DNA of 64,000 bases from Petrosia ficiformis (GCA_947044365.1 OX345636.1:33795212-33859211); one strand, 5' to 3'; shown: positions 28,901 through 35,820, counted from the first letter of the stretch. Notes: generated from the sequence alone by a model not told the origin. Numbers and translations: made by a program.

Positions 28901-30825
28901 GGTCATCTGATGGATGCCAAATTGATGAAAGTTATAATGATACTCAAGATTATGTTACATGTTTCTGTGATCACTTGACTAGTTTTTCTATACTCCTGGT
29001 TTGCGAAAGACACATATCAACTGATTTCGTTACATTTTACTTATAACATTACAGGATGTGTCACCAACAATTGAACCAACAGAAGAAACACCATGGGCTC
29101 TTACACTGAATGCTGTGACATACATTGGAATAATCATATCAATTTTCTGTCTACTTATTACCATCATATCATATCTAAGCAGCAAGTATGTTAATAATTT
29201 GTAACTTTTTTCTGTGTCATATTTGTTTTTTTTACTATAGGAAGTTACGTACCTCAGAAAATGGTCAACTACTCATTAATTTATGTTTAGCTTTAATTGG
29301 TCTTTATGTAACTTTCATATTTGCCATTCACAGCACACCAGTAATTGGTTTATGTGCATTTGTAGCTGCTGCTCTGCAGTATTTTTTTCTTGTGAGCTTT
29401 ATGATTATGGCAGCTGAGGCTATTAGCCTTTATATGAAACTAGTTGTTGTTCTAGGAAGAAATATACCTCACTTTGTTATGAAAGCTACTCTTATTTCAT
29501 GGGGTAAGTAATAAGCATATAAGTATATTTACAATAATATTATGTTTATAGTTATTGTAAATGTATGTAAGAGCAGTTATAGTAATATGTGCGTGAAAAA
29601 TAAATCTTTATTAACTTTTAGTGTCACCAATAATTATTGTCCTCCTCTGCTTTGCTCCAAACTATGAAAATTATGTCAGTGATCATTTGTAAGTTTTTAA
29701 TCAATAAATATGGACTTAAACCTAGTCAAAGTATGTCAAACATTTAACCATTTTGAGCAACTAGGGACAAATAGCTTTGGATTTCTTTTTCTTTACTCTT
29801 CCTATGTTTAGTTTTCTCTTTTCATTCTTCTATCTCCTTATATAATTTAATCATAGTTTTATTTCACACTAATTGATTCCATTAAGTCTATATAATTATT
29901 TTGAATCATCTTAATTGTACTCTTCAGTATTGAAGTATAGGTTTATGTTTACCTTAGTCTGTATTTTGTATAATTATAATAACAGAAAGTATATGTAAAT
30001 ATTTCATTCATAATAATTATATAATGTTACATGTTATATATATATCATTATACATAATTATAATTATGTATATCTACTTCCCTATATAGTTGTCGTGCAT
30101 TTAATATACCATACTATATTGGAATGGTGGTTCCTTTCTTGATTATTTACATTTTCAACTGGATAATATTTTTCATCATAATTTTCTCACTACTTCATAA
30201 AACATGGACATCAAAGAATTTCAAGAAACACGAAAACATTTCCTTTGTTCGTCAACAGCTTGTCATTGTCACAGTTCTGTCCATCTTTTTCGGTTTAGGA
30301 TGGGGCATTGGATTAATTGCTACTCAGGATATTTACGATAATAAATTTGTTCGTGACATGTTTGCTGCTCTGTTTGTGATTATCACTGCTTTTCATGGAT
30401 TATTTCTGTTCATTATGCACTGCCTTCGTTCAAAAGATGTTCGAAATGTTTGGAAACAAGTGTTTTATTGGAAGTTTAGTGGTAAATATCAGATGGATCA
30501 CTCGCCTACCAAAAGCTCAGAAAATACAGTTACTTTGAAACAAAAAGTTAGTATATCCACTCTTCCTCTAGAAGAAGTGATGAAAATTGACAAGAAAATA
30601 GCAAAGGAAGAAGAAGCAAGGATGGAGGTATCTACTTTTAATCAAGCTACTATAGTTTTGGATACTGATGGTGAAGAAAATGAGGAACAGGAAATGAAGA
30701 GGGAATTGTCAAATGCAGAAGTAAAGATGGAAGAATCCTCTTTTGCTGTAACATTGGAATGTATAGAGGGTGATGGAGGGAATGAGGTGGATGTGGATCC
30801 TGGTGATCCAACAACTAATCTGTGA
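2189..30825 (+). CDS. Adhesion GPCR with Calx-beta/Ig/EGF/HRM/GAIN ectodomain (gene A, 5'-partial)
   Basis: Predicted class B2 (adhesion) receptor at the cell surface. I assembled 44 exons whose phases all agree; their sum of 8,280 nt gives 2,759 residues and a stop. Order: last part of one Calx-beta, 13 complete Calx-beta domains (3121-23991), Ig1 (25506-25793), Ig2 (25849-26178), EGF (26235-26354), Ig3 (26414-26701), a linker of three exons, HRM-like (27620-27885), GAIN (27936-28722), GPS (28778-28998), 7TM (29055-30825) and a tail. Calx-beta and the two canonical Ig modules suggest Ca2+-dependent adhesion (family knowledge). The GPS predicts self-cleavage into a large extracellular and a 7TM fragment. 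The first exon starts in phase 0 with no start codon, so the signal peptide and more domains lie upstream of the window. ADGRV1/VLGR1 is the nearest named analogue by Calx-beta content, but that receptor lacks this Ig-EGF-HRM set, so no symbol is given. Confidence 0.88.
3121..4653 (+). CDS. Gene A Calx-beta 1 (exons 3121-3240, 4459-4653)
   Basis: First-half exon of 120 nt and second-half exon of 195 nt, both with phase-1 borders. The second half carries the acidic FSDDDIALEANEI segment and ends IIDDE, typical of the Calx-beta Ca2+-binding loops. It is shorter than most second halves in the gene. The 1.2-kb intron between them holds no recognisable gene. Confidence 0.82.
3241..4458. other. Intron inside Calx-beta 1, no gene seen
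   Basis: A short open frame at 3469-3696 (75 residues) resembles nothing known to me. Sequence at 4195-4458 is repeated at about 5985-6245 as part of the Calx-beta 1/2 duplication. Confidence 0.6.
4654..5750. repeat. Duplicated intron sequence with remnant of exon 1
   Basis: From about 5030 the sequence repeats the end of exon 1 and its following intron (2290-3120). The exon 1 copy is decayed: only the part from VSPYR-like to the donor remains and it is preceded by unrelated DNA. This marks one end of the duplication that produced Calx-beta 2. Confidence 0.75.
5751..6440 (+). CDS. Gene A Calx-beta 2 (exons 5751-5873, 6246-6440)
   Basis: Near-copy of Calx-beta 1: the second-half exons differ at only a few codons and the flanking introns are also similar. 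This shows a genomic tandem duplication rather than convergence. The second half ends with C (IIDDDC) in place of the usual G at the phase-1 junction. Confidence 0.85.
6603..6840. mobile_element. Foldback MITE (AAGAATAATAAAAAAC family), partial right arm
   Basis: The left end AAGAATAATAAAAAACGTC leads into GATGTAGGGATAT and CTTCCATATGACCCTACATA, with an inverted partner TGTAGGTTATATGGAAGTGG at 6785. The right arm is truncated. Relatives lie at 32157, 49888, 50579 and 51061. Confidence 0.65.
7165..13260 (+). CDS. Gene A Calx-beta 3 (exons 7165-7281, 13036-13260)
   Basis: First half of 117 nt (FVNDTYCFEEGEMGMIQVKI) and second half of 225 nt (VVNDEVALEEIEYYPLNI, ending IISEDG). The two halves are split by a 5.75-kb intron filled with repeats and a dead transposase gene, the longest intron of gene A. 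Phases match, so the exon pair is still usable. Confidence 0.8.
7440..7975. repeat. Direct repeat, left copy
   Basis: Contains CTGGCCTTGGGAACCAGAAA and more than 300 bp matching 12465-12900, including the TG-rich microsatellite at its right end (7945-7968). The two copies flank the dead transposase gene. Confidence 0.8.
8517..8529. repeat. Poly-G run
   Basis: A run of about ten G interrupted once in very AT-rich DNA, close to the C-terminal end of the transposase-like pseudogene. Confidence 0.6.
8640..11760 (-). pseudogene. Degenerate transposase-like gene (DDK-type), unclassified
   Basis: Read on the minus strand from 11748, disjoint frames follow in order. An N-terminal part (11748-11452) begins MVWSCGVRPRTLGDLFQAYS. 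A middle part is at 11059-10856. Around 10330-9932 comes CPSDTPIPSTHW and, after stops and shifts, HCLMVCMDDKHTIKMGEPHY. A C-terminal Cys-rich end (8893-8705) has CYHCGT and CSLC spacing. The VCMDDKHxIKxGEP block resembles transposase-like proteins common in cnidarian and sponge genomes (recalled, not searched). Multiple stops show it is dead. It lies within a gene A intron, antisense to it. Confidence 0.5.
12465..12920. repeat. Direct repeat, right copy
   Basis: Matches 7440-7975 in the same orientation and also ends in a TG-rich tract (12881-12950). The spacing between copies is about 4.95 kb. Confidence 0.8.
13377..13770 (+). CDS. Gene A Calx-beta 4 (exons 13377-13496, 13546-13770)
   Basis: 120 nt + 225 nt exons split by a 49-nt intron, the shortest in this gene. 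The second half contains IQNDDYGLENLEMYQLYF and ends TIIDND. Borders are phase 1 on all sides. Confidence 0.88.
13840..13931 (+). pseudogene. Decayed Calx-beta first-half exon
   Basis: A good acceptor (TTTTCAG) is followed by the same reading as the exons at 16429 and 23075 (VIVDFGQ, then YTFNEND, then YGTV). It then diverges and stops at TAG 13929-13931 with no donor. Its second half is missing. Skipping it keeps the frame, because exons at 13546 and 13992 join in phase 1. Confidence 0.75.
13992..14440 (+). CDS. Gene A Calx-beta 5 (exons 13992-14111, 14213-14440)
   Basis: 120 + 228 nt. The second half carries VNDDQIALEDIEEYSLTI and ends ILEDDG. It is the start of a four-domain block that recurs at 21651-23991. 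Confidence 0.88.
14799..15216 (+). CDS. Gene A Calx-beta 6 (exons 14799-14918, 14992-15216)
   Basis: 120 + 225 nt with a 73-nt intron. The second half has MDDAFGLENNEIYSLLFI and ends LIIDDD. It corresponds to the pair at 22440-22857. Confidence 0.88.
15299..15378. repeat. AT microsatellite
   Basis: Almost pure TA dinucleotide tract in the intron after Calx-beta 6. A similar tract sits at the equivalent place (about 22931-22990) in the duplicated block. Confidence 0.9.
15711..16114 (-). pseudogene. Crypton/KIAA1958-like tyrosine recombinase relic
   Basis: On the minus strand, 16114 to about 15985 reads PKSTDACNGWAMKMFREW and onward, and after a break 15953-15711 reads YPPHSINLILSGILRHTGTE, then NPEYPNFL, then a region ending HTEIISP. 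Together these resemble the N-terminal core-binding region found in KIAA1958/ZMYM/QRICH1-type proteins, which derive from Crypton tyrosine recombinases (family knowledge recalled, not searched). The frame is broken between the two parts, and the catalytic domain is not visible. It sits in a gene A intron, opposite to the gene, with foldback sequences nearby. The matching intron of the duplicated block (22858-23074) lacks it. Confidence 0.6.
16240..16336. repeat. Foldback element with CTCG-rich core
   Basis: Imperfect inverted repeat around 16289: the left arm starts GTTATAACAC and the right arm ends GTGTTATAAC. The preceding stretch (16202-16232, containing GTCTGTGTTGTAGGTGG) also occurs at 15520-15550, on the other side of the Crypton-like relic, suggesting the two belong to one insertion. 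Confidence 0.55.
16429..16831 (+). CDS. Gene A Calx-beta 7 (exons 16429-16548, 16607-16831)
   Basis: 120 + 225 nt, intron 58 nt. First half VIVDFGQDIYTFNENDGYG; second half contains INDTIGLEDIENYTLILV and ends NIVDDDG. Counterpart of 23075-23477. Confidence 0.88.
16927..17373 (+). CDS. Gene A Calx-beta 8 (exons 16927-17046, 17146-17373)
   Basis: 120 + 228 nt. First half includes VPYEVSENVGNFTVHIGIDR; second half VTDDQVPLEAVEEYSLVI and end IIDDDG. It is the last domain of the first copy of the four-domain block. Confidence 0.88.
17556..18135. mobile_element. Non-autonomous TIR element (about 580 bp)
   Basis: Left end ATGACATTGACCAGAAAGC and the reverse complement of the right end agree over about 80-90 bp, including a shared ATTTAATTAAAT stretch. 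A minus-strand frame (17709-18098) lies inside but resembles no protein I know. No clear target duplication was seen. It lies in the intron between Calx-beta 8 and 9. Confidence 0.65.
18487..21079 (+). CDS. Gene A Calx-beta 9, divergent (exons 18487-18609, 20822-21079)
   Basis: 123 + 258 nt. The first half reads YGFETPTVVYPENGGDQVIT. The second half is the longest in the gene (IQDDDIAHEDDEVYKLTLEL, end VVDEDG) and has extra residues and cysteines near its start. The sequence is least like the other copies, so it is probably an older domain separating the two recent blocks. The 2.2-kb intron is full of foldback elements. Confidence 0.78.
18794..19218. mobile_element. MITE with 33-bp inverted repeats, TA target
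   Basis: Ends TGTGACCGAATTTGCGAAAA and its reverse complement, extending through AATCAGGCTTA. TA flanks both sides (18792-18793, 19219-19220), as in Tc1/mariner-derived MITEs. No coding content. Confidence 0.78.
19347..19395. repeat. AT microsatellite
   Basis: TA dinucleotide tract immediately left of a foldback element. Confidence 0.85.
19408..19545. repeat. Palindromic foldback element, GAGGGCG core
   Basis: Inverted arms start TATCATGTTTCAGAGGTC and end GATGAAACATG; the centre GATATCACCCGAGGGCGTAG is itself nearly palindromic. A shorter relative without the core lies at about 55930-56040 in gene B. Confidence 0.7.
19806..19972. repeat. Palindromic foldback element, CCCCGAGGGG core
   Basis: Long inverted repeat centred near 19892: the left arm includes AACATGGCTTCGATGTGTGT and the right arm mirrors it. 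Such a structure would form a hairpin in single-stranded DNA or RNA. It is 260 bp from the previous foldback but differs in sequence. Confidence 0.7.
21364..21398. repeat. Short tandem repeat AAGGGTTACT
   Basis: About three copies of a 10-11 bp unit inside the intron after Calx-beta 9. Confidence 0.7.
21606..21632 (+). pseudogene. Stub of a Calx-beta first-half exon
   Basis: CTTATAG acceptor followed by the usual VVTVMF start, then a stop within a few codons. It precedes the intact exon at 21651 by only 20 bp. It looks like the join of a deleted exon pair, similar to the decayed exon at 13840. Confidence 0.55.
21651..22086 (+). CDS. Gene A Calx-beta 10 (exons 21651-21770, 21859-22086)
   Basis: 120 + 228 nt, near-copy of Calx-beta 5 (13992-14440), including intron sequence. 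The second half has VNDDQVALEDIEEYTLTI and ends ILEDDG. Confidence 0.88.
22440..22857 (+). CDS. Gene A Calx-beta 11 (exons 22440-22559, 22633-22857)
   Basis: 120 + 225 nt, near-copy of Calx-beta 6. The second half has MDDDFGLEKNEIYSLLFT and ends VIIDDDG. Confidence 0.88.
22931..22990. repeat. AT microsatellite
   Basis: TA tract in the 217-nt intron between Calx-beta 11 and 12, at the position where the sister intron also holds the Crypton-like relic. Confidence 0.9.
23075..23477 (+). CDS. Gene A Calx-beta 12 (exons 23075-23194, 23253-23477)
   Basis: 120 + 225 nt, near-copy of Calx-beta 7. The donor after the first half is GTTTTTTC, weaker than GTTTGTTC in the sister copy, so this exon may splice less efficiently. 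Both borders stay in phase 1, so skipping the pair would not break the frame. Confidence 0.85.
23556..23991 (+). CDS. Gene A Calx-beta 13 (exons 23556-23675, 23764-23991)
   Basis: 120 + 228 nt, near-copy of Calx-beta 8 and the last Calx-beta domain before the Ig module. The second half has VTDDQVPLEAVEEYSLVI and ends IIDDDG. Confidence 0.88.
24018..25505. repeat. 1.4-kb intronic sequence shared with gene B
   Basis: The intron between the last Calx-beta exon and Ig1 matches 62590-64000 along most of its length, including GTGCTTGTGAAGCACAATTA and the stretch GAACAAGACCTAAATGG. No coding frame is convincing. Because both copies lie at the same structural place, this is inherited paralogy rather than an independent repeat insertion. 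Confidence 0.8.
25506..25793 (+). CDS. Gene A exon: Ig-like domain 1
   Basis: 288-nt phase-1 exon. An Ig fold is suggested by the central W (VIQWYFNSM) and the LTVLDVQHSDAGIYEI stretch typical of strands E-F. The F-strand Cys is replaced (YEI rather than YxC), so the canonical disulphide is absent. Several N-x-S/T sites are present. Confidence 0.7.
25849..26178 (+). CDS. Gene A exon: Ig-like domain 2
   Basis: 330-nt phase-1 exon. Canonical pattern: VTFNCTADG on strand B, IMWRRNG on strand C and DSDSSNYSCIADNEA on strands E-F. The expected Cys pair and Trp are all present. Confidence 0.88.
26235..26354 (+). CDS. Gene A exon: EGF-like domain
   Basis: 120-nt phase-1 exon with six cysteines in EGF spacing: C-S-N-S-P-C-Q-N-G-R-C, then CTCDEGYTGQKC. 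No N-terminal Asp/Glu pattern of Ca2+-binding EGF is evident. The donor is CACA|GTTGAG, less standard than its neighbours. Confidence 0.9.
26414..26701 (+). CDS. Gene A exon: Ig-like domain 3 (I-set)
   Basis: 288-nt phase-1 exon with VSLTCTASGNPIPNIIWYKD and LNLNDRGFYHCEAKS: the Cys pair, Trp and DxGxYxC-like motif of I-set Ig domains. Confidence 0.9.
26758..27560 (+). CDS. Gene A linker, three exons (26758-26834, 26891-26973, 27406-27560)
   Basis: About 105 residues between Ig3 and the HRM-like domain. Phase changes 1-0, 0-2, 2-1 are consistent only with this set of splice sites. The middle donor (ATTAA|GTGGGT) is weak and is chosen for phase. A strand/helix mix with VIELHSNF and an acidic helical stretch (TEEEESEELLEYVEDEM) could be a SEA-like module, but I cannot confirm a family. 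Confidence 0.6.
27620..27885 (+). CDS. Gene A exon: HRM-like (hormone receptor) domain
   Basis: 266-nt exon, phase 1 to 0. ISWPESSIGELAKVECPCG and NVTLGGSTLFATRYCGG, then further Cys residues, fit the W/C pattern of the HRM domain that precedes GAIN in many adhesion GPCRs. The usual first Cys is present near the start (DGCRSNFTEIP). Confidence 0.75.
27936..28722 (+). CDS. Gene A GAIN domain (exons 27936-28067, 28123-28217, 28266-28722)
   Basis: About 228 residues: a helical part (subdomain A) and a beta-rich part (IRLPNNLFSAVPNVTNNTR, then an AVFLSDSLFL strand, then VSISFLKN). The VISASV/VSISFLKN strands just before the GPS are typical of GAIN subdomain B. The GAIN fold holds the cleaved N-terminal fragment on the 7TM part. 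Confidence 0.82.
28778..28998 (+). CDS. Gene A GPS motif (exons 28778-28829, 28886-28998)
   Basis: CSFWNPSLDGYGDWSSDGC followed by CFCDHLTSFSILL. This has all four GPS cysteines, both tryptophans and the H-L-T triplet at which adhesion GPCRs self-cleave (between L and T). The residues needed for cleavage are intact, so the receptor is predicted to be processed. Confidence 0.92.
29055..30825 (+). CDS. Gene A seven-transmembrane region and tail (exons 29055-29185, 29241-29503, 29622-29688, 30090-30825)
   Basis: TM1 follows AVTYIGIIISIFCLLITII. TM2 is LLINLCLALIGLYVTFIFAI. TM3 is preceded by the conserved Cys and has LQYFFLVSFMIMAAEAISLY. TM4 spans the 29503/29622 splice. TM5 is MVVPFLIIYIFNWIIFFIII. 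TM6 has FFGLGWGIGL, the class B2 signature, and TM7 has FHGLFLFIMHC. The tail of about 120 residues is Glu/Lys-rich (helical KIDKKIAKEEEARMEV) and ends D-P-T-T-N-L at 30825, matching a class I PDZ-binding motif (T-x-L). Confidence 0.93.
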
Positions 30826-32156
30826 ATTCTTTTGATTTTGCTATTTACAAACCTGTGTCTTTGTACTTTAATAATTTTTCATTGTAGCTAGATAAAACGT
30901 TTTAGGTAACTAGTTTTATTAACTTTGTTTTGCATTATAATTATAATGTAGACTTCACTGCAGCAATATAAACAATACATAACACGGCGTTTTGTCAAAC
31001 AGTTGGCAAAAATAAACAATGATTTGCAAAAGTTAGCAGTGATGGTATATTCACTCACATAGAAAAGTTGCAGGTTCAGGCCCATATGTATACTCAGCTT
31101 CGCTCTCAAAATGATGAGGTGTTCATCACTGCATCCTAGACACCCAGGCCAGTCCAAAAATGTTTCTCGGATGTTATCTGGTAGCTGATGAAATGTAATC
31201 GGATCACATAGGATTTTGTAGGAAGGTCTCATGTAGGTAGGGATAAAATTGGAACAAAGTTTCATGGATTGTATCTGATCCCTGTTTGAAACATACTCAG
31301 ATACTAAACAACAGAAAGGTTTTGGATCAGCTGTTTTATAATTAGATCCTTTGGAAGGGATGTAAATTAAGCCATCGGTCCCAGGAGCTGGTTAATATTA
31401 GCAACTTGGTATTATATATTCCAGCTTTTTCGTTAGCCACGTTTGGTGAAACACTTGTAGAAAAAAAACAGATTTTACAAAATTATTTATAATTATTAAT
31501 CCTGTTGGAAGAAAGCCAACCATATAGCTAATACTAGAAAAAATTCTTCTCTTCATGATTATGATCAGTAGAAAGTCCAAATACTAATAAGAAGTAAAAA
31601 TAAAGGATGTATGGATAAATGTTAGAAGCCAAAATGTATTTCTCAACATAACATGGAAGTATGTGTATTTATAGAGTTTCTGTGATGTTTCCTTACAGAT
31701 TTCTCTTGACCACATGTAGGTATATAATTATTACACAATAGGAATTCATTACTCAATACTATATAGGTCACTGGGGCACAGCAAAATATACATTAATGCT
31801 GTTTTAATATAACAACAATGACCACTTTCAGTTATAGTTATAGTGTGTCTAGTTTCTTACAATTTAATATTAGTTAAGTTAATTAATATTAGTTAACTAA
31901 CTGAAAGTGCCCATTTTTTGTTATAATTAGTTTCGTATAATATTATTATATAGTTATCACAATAGAATTTAATTAACTTATAAAAGTTGTACTGCTTTAC
32001 TAAAAGTGTTTTAGTTAACCAAAACAACACTATGAGGATGATACATTTCTTCCAAAACCAGTGAAATCTCATTGTATCAATGTACGTTCGGATACAATGA
32101 AATCTATTTTTAGATACACAGTAATAATATTACTGCATGAGCATGTATTCATCTAA
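30826..32156. other. Gene A 3' flank, no gene seen
   Basis: AT-rich. A minus-strand frame at 30888-31265 and another at 31398-31580 have no recognisable features. Short inverted TTAATTAATATTAGTTAA sequence near 31870. Confidence 0.5.
31011..31016 (+). promoter_or_regulatory. Candidate polyadenylation signal AATAAA for gene A
   Basis: First canonical AATAAA downstream of the stop codon, about 190 nt into the 3' flank. The context is AT-rich, so this is weak evidence. Confidence 0.35.
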
Positions 32157-32330
32157 TAATAAGAAAAAACATTTTCGGAAGAAGATGTAGGGACGTCAAA
32201 ACTAAAAAAGTATGCGAACAAGTTAAGGTCAGGAGGTTAACATAGGACCCAAAATTAAACAAACCACTTCCATATAACCCTACATAAGTACTTACACCTC
32301 AAAATACAAAGACCTGTACTTGTGTATGTG
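32157..32330. mobile_element. Foldback MITE, truncated copy
   Basis: Contains GAAGATGTAGGGACGTC and CACTTCCATATAACCCTACA, as in the copy at 6603, followed by a CAAAGACCTGTACTTGTG stretch also similar to that copy. The right arm is lost. Confidence 0.6.
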
Positions 32331-32898
32331 TGATGCATAGACTTGCTTTCTAGCTAGTTCTAGTGAGAGATCTAGAGAAAGGTATGTTGGGAGAATAAAT
32401 GAAAAACTGTTTTCGCTTGCAGACTTGAGTGGATGCCGTGCTTGCAGTAATTGGTAAGCAAGGTTGAGGTTACTGTTAGATTGCTCCAAGAGGTCCAGAA
32501 TGTTGCATAATTATATACATATGTAATACATATGTATAATTATATGTATAATTATAATTATTATAGATATAAATATTAGTGGTATTTTATATAGTATACT
32601 GTAACTAAATCACAAGTCTTCTGTAACAACTATAACAAGCTAAATAAAAATTGTCTATAATTATAACCAAAATTAAAGTAAGCGTAATGTATTATATTTT
32701 ATATAAAAATTATTGTAACAGAATGAGAGCTGTCACAATAAATACAAATTAACCTGTTGATCGTTGAATATACAGACTTAACAAAACTTTATTTCAGTTA
32801 TGTTATACTATATAAATCACCGCATATAATTTATTATGGCAATAAAAATAAGTAGTTGTATCAAATCATGCTCAACAATTGTTGAACTTGATTGTTAT

Positions 32899-33260
32899 TG
32901 GGAGTGGTGAGAAGTTCATCATGTCACTAATGGATAGTCTACTAACCCACCTTCACAAATATGATAGTTTGGTGTTGTGACTCCACCCATAATTTCGTCA
33001 ATATCGCTGTAATTGATGGATTTGATTAAAATATTATATTCTGCGATATTGACGAAAATGTGGGAGTGATGAGAGGTTCATCATGTCACCAATGGATGGA
33101 CTACTAATCCACCTTCACAAATATGATAGTTTGGTGTTGTGACTCCACCCACAATTTCGTCAATATCGCTGTAATTGATGGATTTGATTAAAATATGAAT
33201 ATATTCTGTGATATTAACGAGAATGTGGGAGTGGTGAGAGGTTCATCATGTCACCAATTG
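32899..33260. repeat. Two and a part copies of a 160-170 bp tandem repeat
   Basis: Unit begins GGGAGTGGTGAGARGTTCAT (32899, again about 33061 and partly about 33228). Each full unit carries an internal inverted repeat: TTTCGTCAATATCGC and its partner GCGATATTGACGAAAA. No coding content. Confidence 0.8.
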
Positions 33261-33261
33261 G

Positions 33262-33585
33262 TGTACTATATACCCAAAGATGGGACATCTAGGTTATATA
33301 AAATAAGTGTACTACCCAAAGATGGGATATCTAGGTAATACTAAATTAAAATAAGTGTACTGTATACCCAAAGATGGGACATCTACAGAAATACTTAAAT
33401 AAAATAAGTGTACTTCCCAAAGATGGGACACCTAGCTATAGGTTATACTAAGTGCACTAAATACCCAAAGATGGGACATCTAGGTAATAATATACTACCT
33501 AAAGATGGAACATCTAGGTAATTTAAAATGAAATAAGTGTACTACCTAAAGATAGGACAACTAGGTAATACTTAAATAAAATCAC
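33262..33585. repeat. Irregular tandem repeat with CCCAAAGATGGGACATCTAG core
   Basis: About seven copies of a 40-60 bp unit sharing the core ACCCAAAGATGGGACATCTA, spaced by variable AT-rich linkers such as AATAAGTGTACT. It directly follows the 160-bp repeats. Confidence 0.85.
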
Positions 33586-33599
33586 ATTATTGAACTTTT

Positions 33600-34600
33600 G
33601 TTGGACTTTCAAATTACATATATATATTTGAACTGTAAGTTCAATGTTTTTGCTCATTGTAGTTGTAACAATGTACAATTCATTATAGGATAATTATATT
33701 TAGTAACTGACAGTTGTGGCATAGATATTTTGGTAATGAATGAGGTAATGAATAATTGTTGGAAGAGTATATTATGTAATTTGACTGTAAGTAATATAGT
33801 TATTATACTAGTGCAAAGCAGTATAGCTGATGAAGAATCATTCTTAGTCATCTTCCATGTGTTTTTATATTTATCAGAAATAATCTTAGCCAGTCTAGCC
33901 ACAAAAAAACTTTCTCAACCAACTTTCAACTTTTTATAAACAACAAATTCAAATTTAAGCTTGTTACTTTCTCACTTGCATCTCATTTATTTAATTGTTG
34001 CAATTGCAACCTATCCTTAAGCTACAGCAGTGAGGCCACGCACCAAAGGTGCTTCATTCGTTAGGGTACGTATGTGATTGAGTCATCACACATGCTATAA
34101 AGCAAGATACAAAATACATTAAAAATTTTCTTCACAAATCAAGGTATTAATGTAGGGATGAAAAATGTATAAAAGTGAAGTTACATAAGTTTATGGTTTA
34201 GACATATCTACATATTTTTTCTTTTTTGCTGAGAATATTTTTAGTATTCTTTATATTGCATACATGTGTAAATACAAATTTCCTTTTGAATTCTACTGAA
34301 ATACTGTGATTGCTGTGATAACAATGATCAACACATTCCTACTCAAATGTATATTACAGTACTACTGTACCTCTTCTATCATTATCCCTCATCTGCATGC
34401 ATAGAATGGTTGTAATATAGTTGGTTTATCAGTTAGCCTGTCTGTCTACATACAACAAAGAAAGTTCAGAGTACTTCCAGTATGGAGTAGAAGAATCTTA
34501 ATTATTGTAATAGAGTATTAAAATGATATACAGGCATGAGATAAGTAAGAAAGAATGAGACAAAAAGCTTCTATATATACTCACACGTAATAGTGTAGAG
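33600..34600. other. Intergenic, no gene seen
   Basis: AT-rich with overlapping opposite-strand frames at 33654-33939 that look like shadows of one another. No repeats of note. Confidence 0.5.
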
Positions 34601-34612
34601 AATGATGAAGAA

Positions 34613-35163
34613 ATGACCAGTCGGCTTGCTGATTTAAGACAATGTACTACTGTAAGGAGGCCAAAGAGGAAAGGACCAGTCGTTTTGCTGAGTTCAGTCA
34701 GCGCTCTAATGTACCTGTCAACAAGGAAACCTGTGATGACAGGTCACATAGACTTCAGCTCATGCGTAATCTTGAATGTGTACATGGAAGTAGTAAGTCA
34801 TCTGAAGTTAGAGAATTTCCTCTACAGACACTTAGAACACATTATCAATTTATAAGAGCCTGTACTACTCCTGTTCTTGCACCAGTAAGTGGTGAGGAGC
34901 AAAAATGAATTGAGCAGTTGTCTAAAGATTTGGAGAAATTTAGCTCTGAGAGTAATTCCTGCTTCTCATGTCATTGCCTCACCTACCCCACGCATGCAGG
35001 GACATTTAGAACATCATATAACTTACACTTGCATGTACCACAGCCAAACTTCACTTTTAGAATCACAGTACCACGAGCAGTAGGTTTTAGAGCATGTCCA
35101 TCTCCAAGTTTGACTTCAAGAAGTGGGGGATTATACAGACTCATCTTGTCAGACGCACGATAG
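34613..35163 (+). other. Cluster of short open frames, unassigned
   Basis: Four overlapping frames of 60-90 residues (34613-34855, 34642-34908, 34889-35083, 34918-35163) in slightly less AT-rich DNA. The phrase GACCAGTCG plus CTTGCTGA/TTTGCTGA occurs twice. I recognise no domain and no clear splice structure, so it could be a decayed gene or chance. Confidence 0.25.
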
Positions 35164-35820
35164 TCGATTTAATAATTGTTATATATTTAATTAATAAACA
35201 CTTATCACGCCTACTTAAATCACTTACGCAGTTTACAGAGGTTTTCCAAATAAGGCAGTTTGCAAAGGTGTGATTCGACAACGGATGGGTTTGTAAAACA
35301 TATTGGAGTTTGACTCTCCTTTGCGCCGCTTCACGGCGCTCATAAGCTCCTGTGATACTTTTATTAAAGTGATTTTCATACTCATATATTTTAGGTATAT
35401 ATATATTTAAAGTCACTTTCATTCAGTTTTGTATAACCAAATTATATTTTGGTACATTTTGTCTGCTTTTGTGATTGCAATTTCATTTCACAATAATTGT
35501 ATATAAAAAAGTGAAGATAGGTTTTAATAATTAATCTTTTGGAAGTGATCTTGACAGAAAAATATTTATGGGGTTCATGATGAGGGCAGTGAGGATCTAG
35601 TGAACACATCACATATTTAATCTGTAACATAACTTAACATTGTTTTGTCATTTCTTACCTCTGGCCATATTACGTAATATTGTGTTGAAAAGACATGTTA
35701 ATTTCTTCAAACAGTCACTTTCAAGATGCAAGATTCATAACTGTTTTATAGCAATTCTCTGAAAAGAGAAATGCTAATCAATCATCAATTGTGGTTTCTA
35801 AAACATTTTTGTATATACCC

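Noticed and set aside
30888..31265. Minus-strand frame of 125 residues after gene A
   Set aside because: No recognisable motif or splice partner; it overlaps the likely 3' UTR of gene A.
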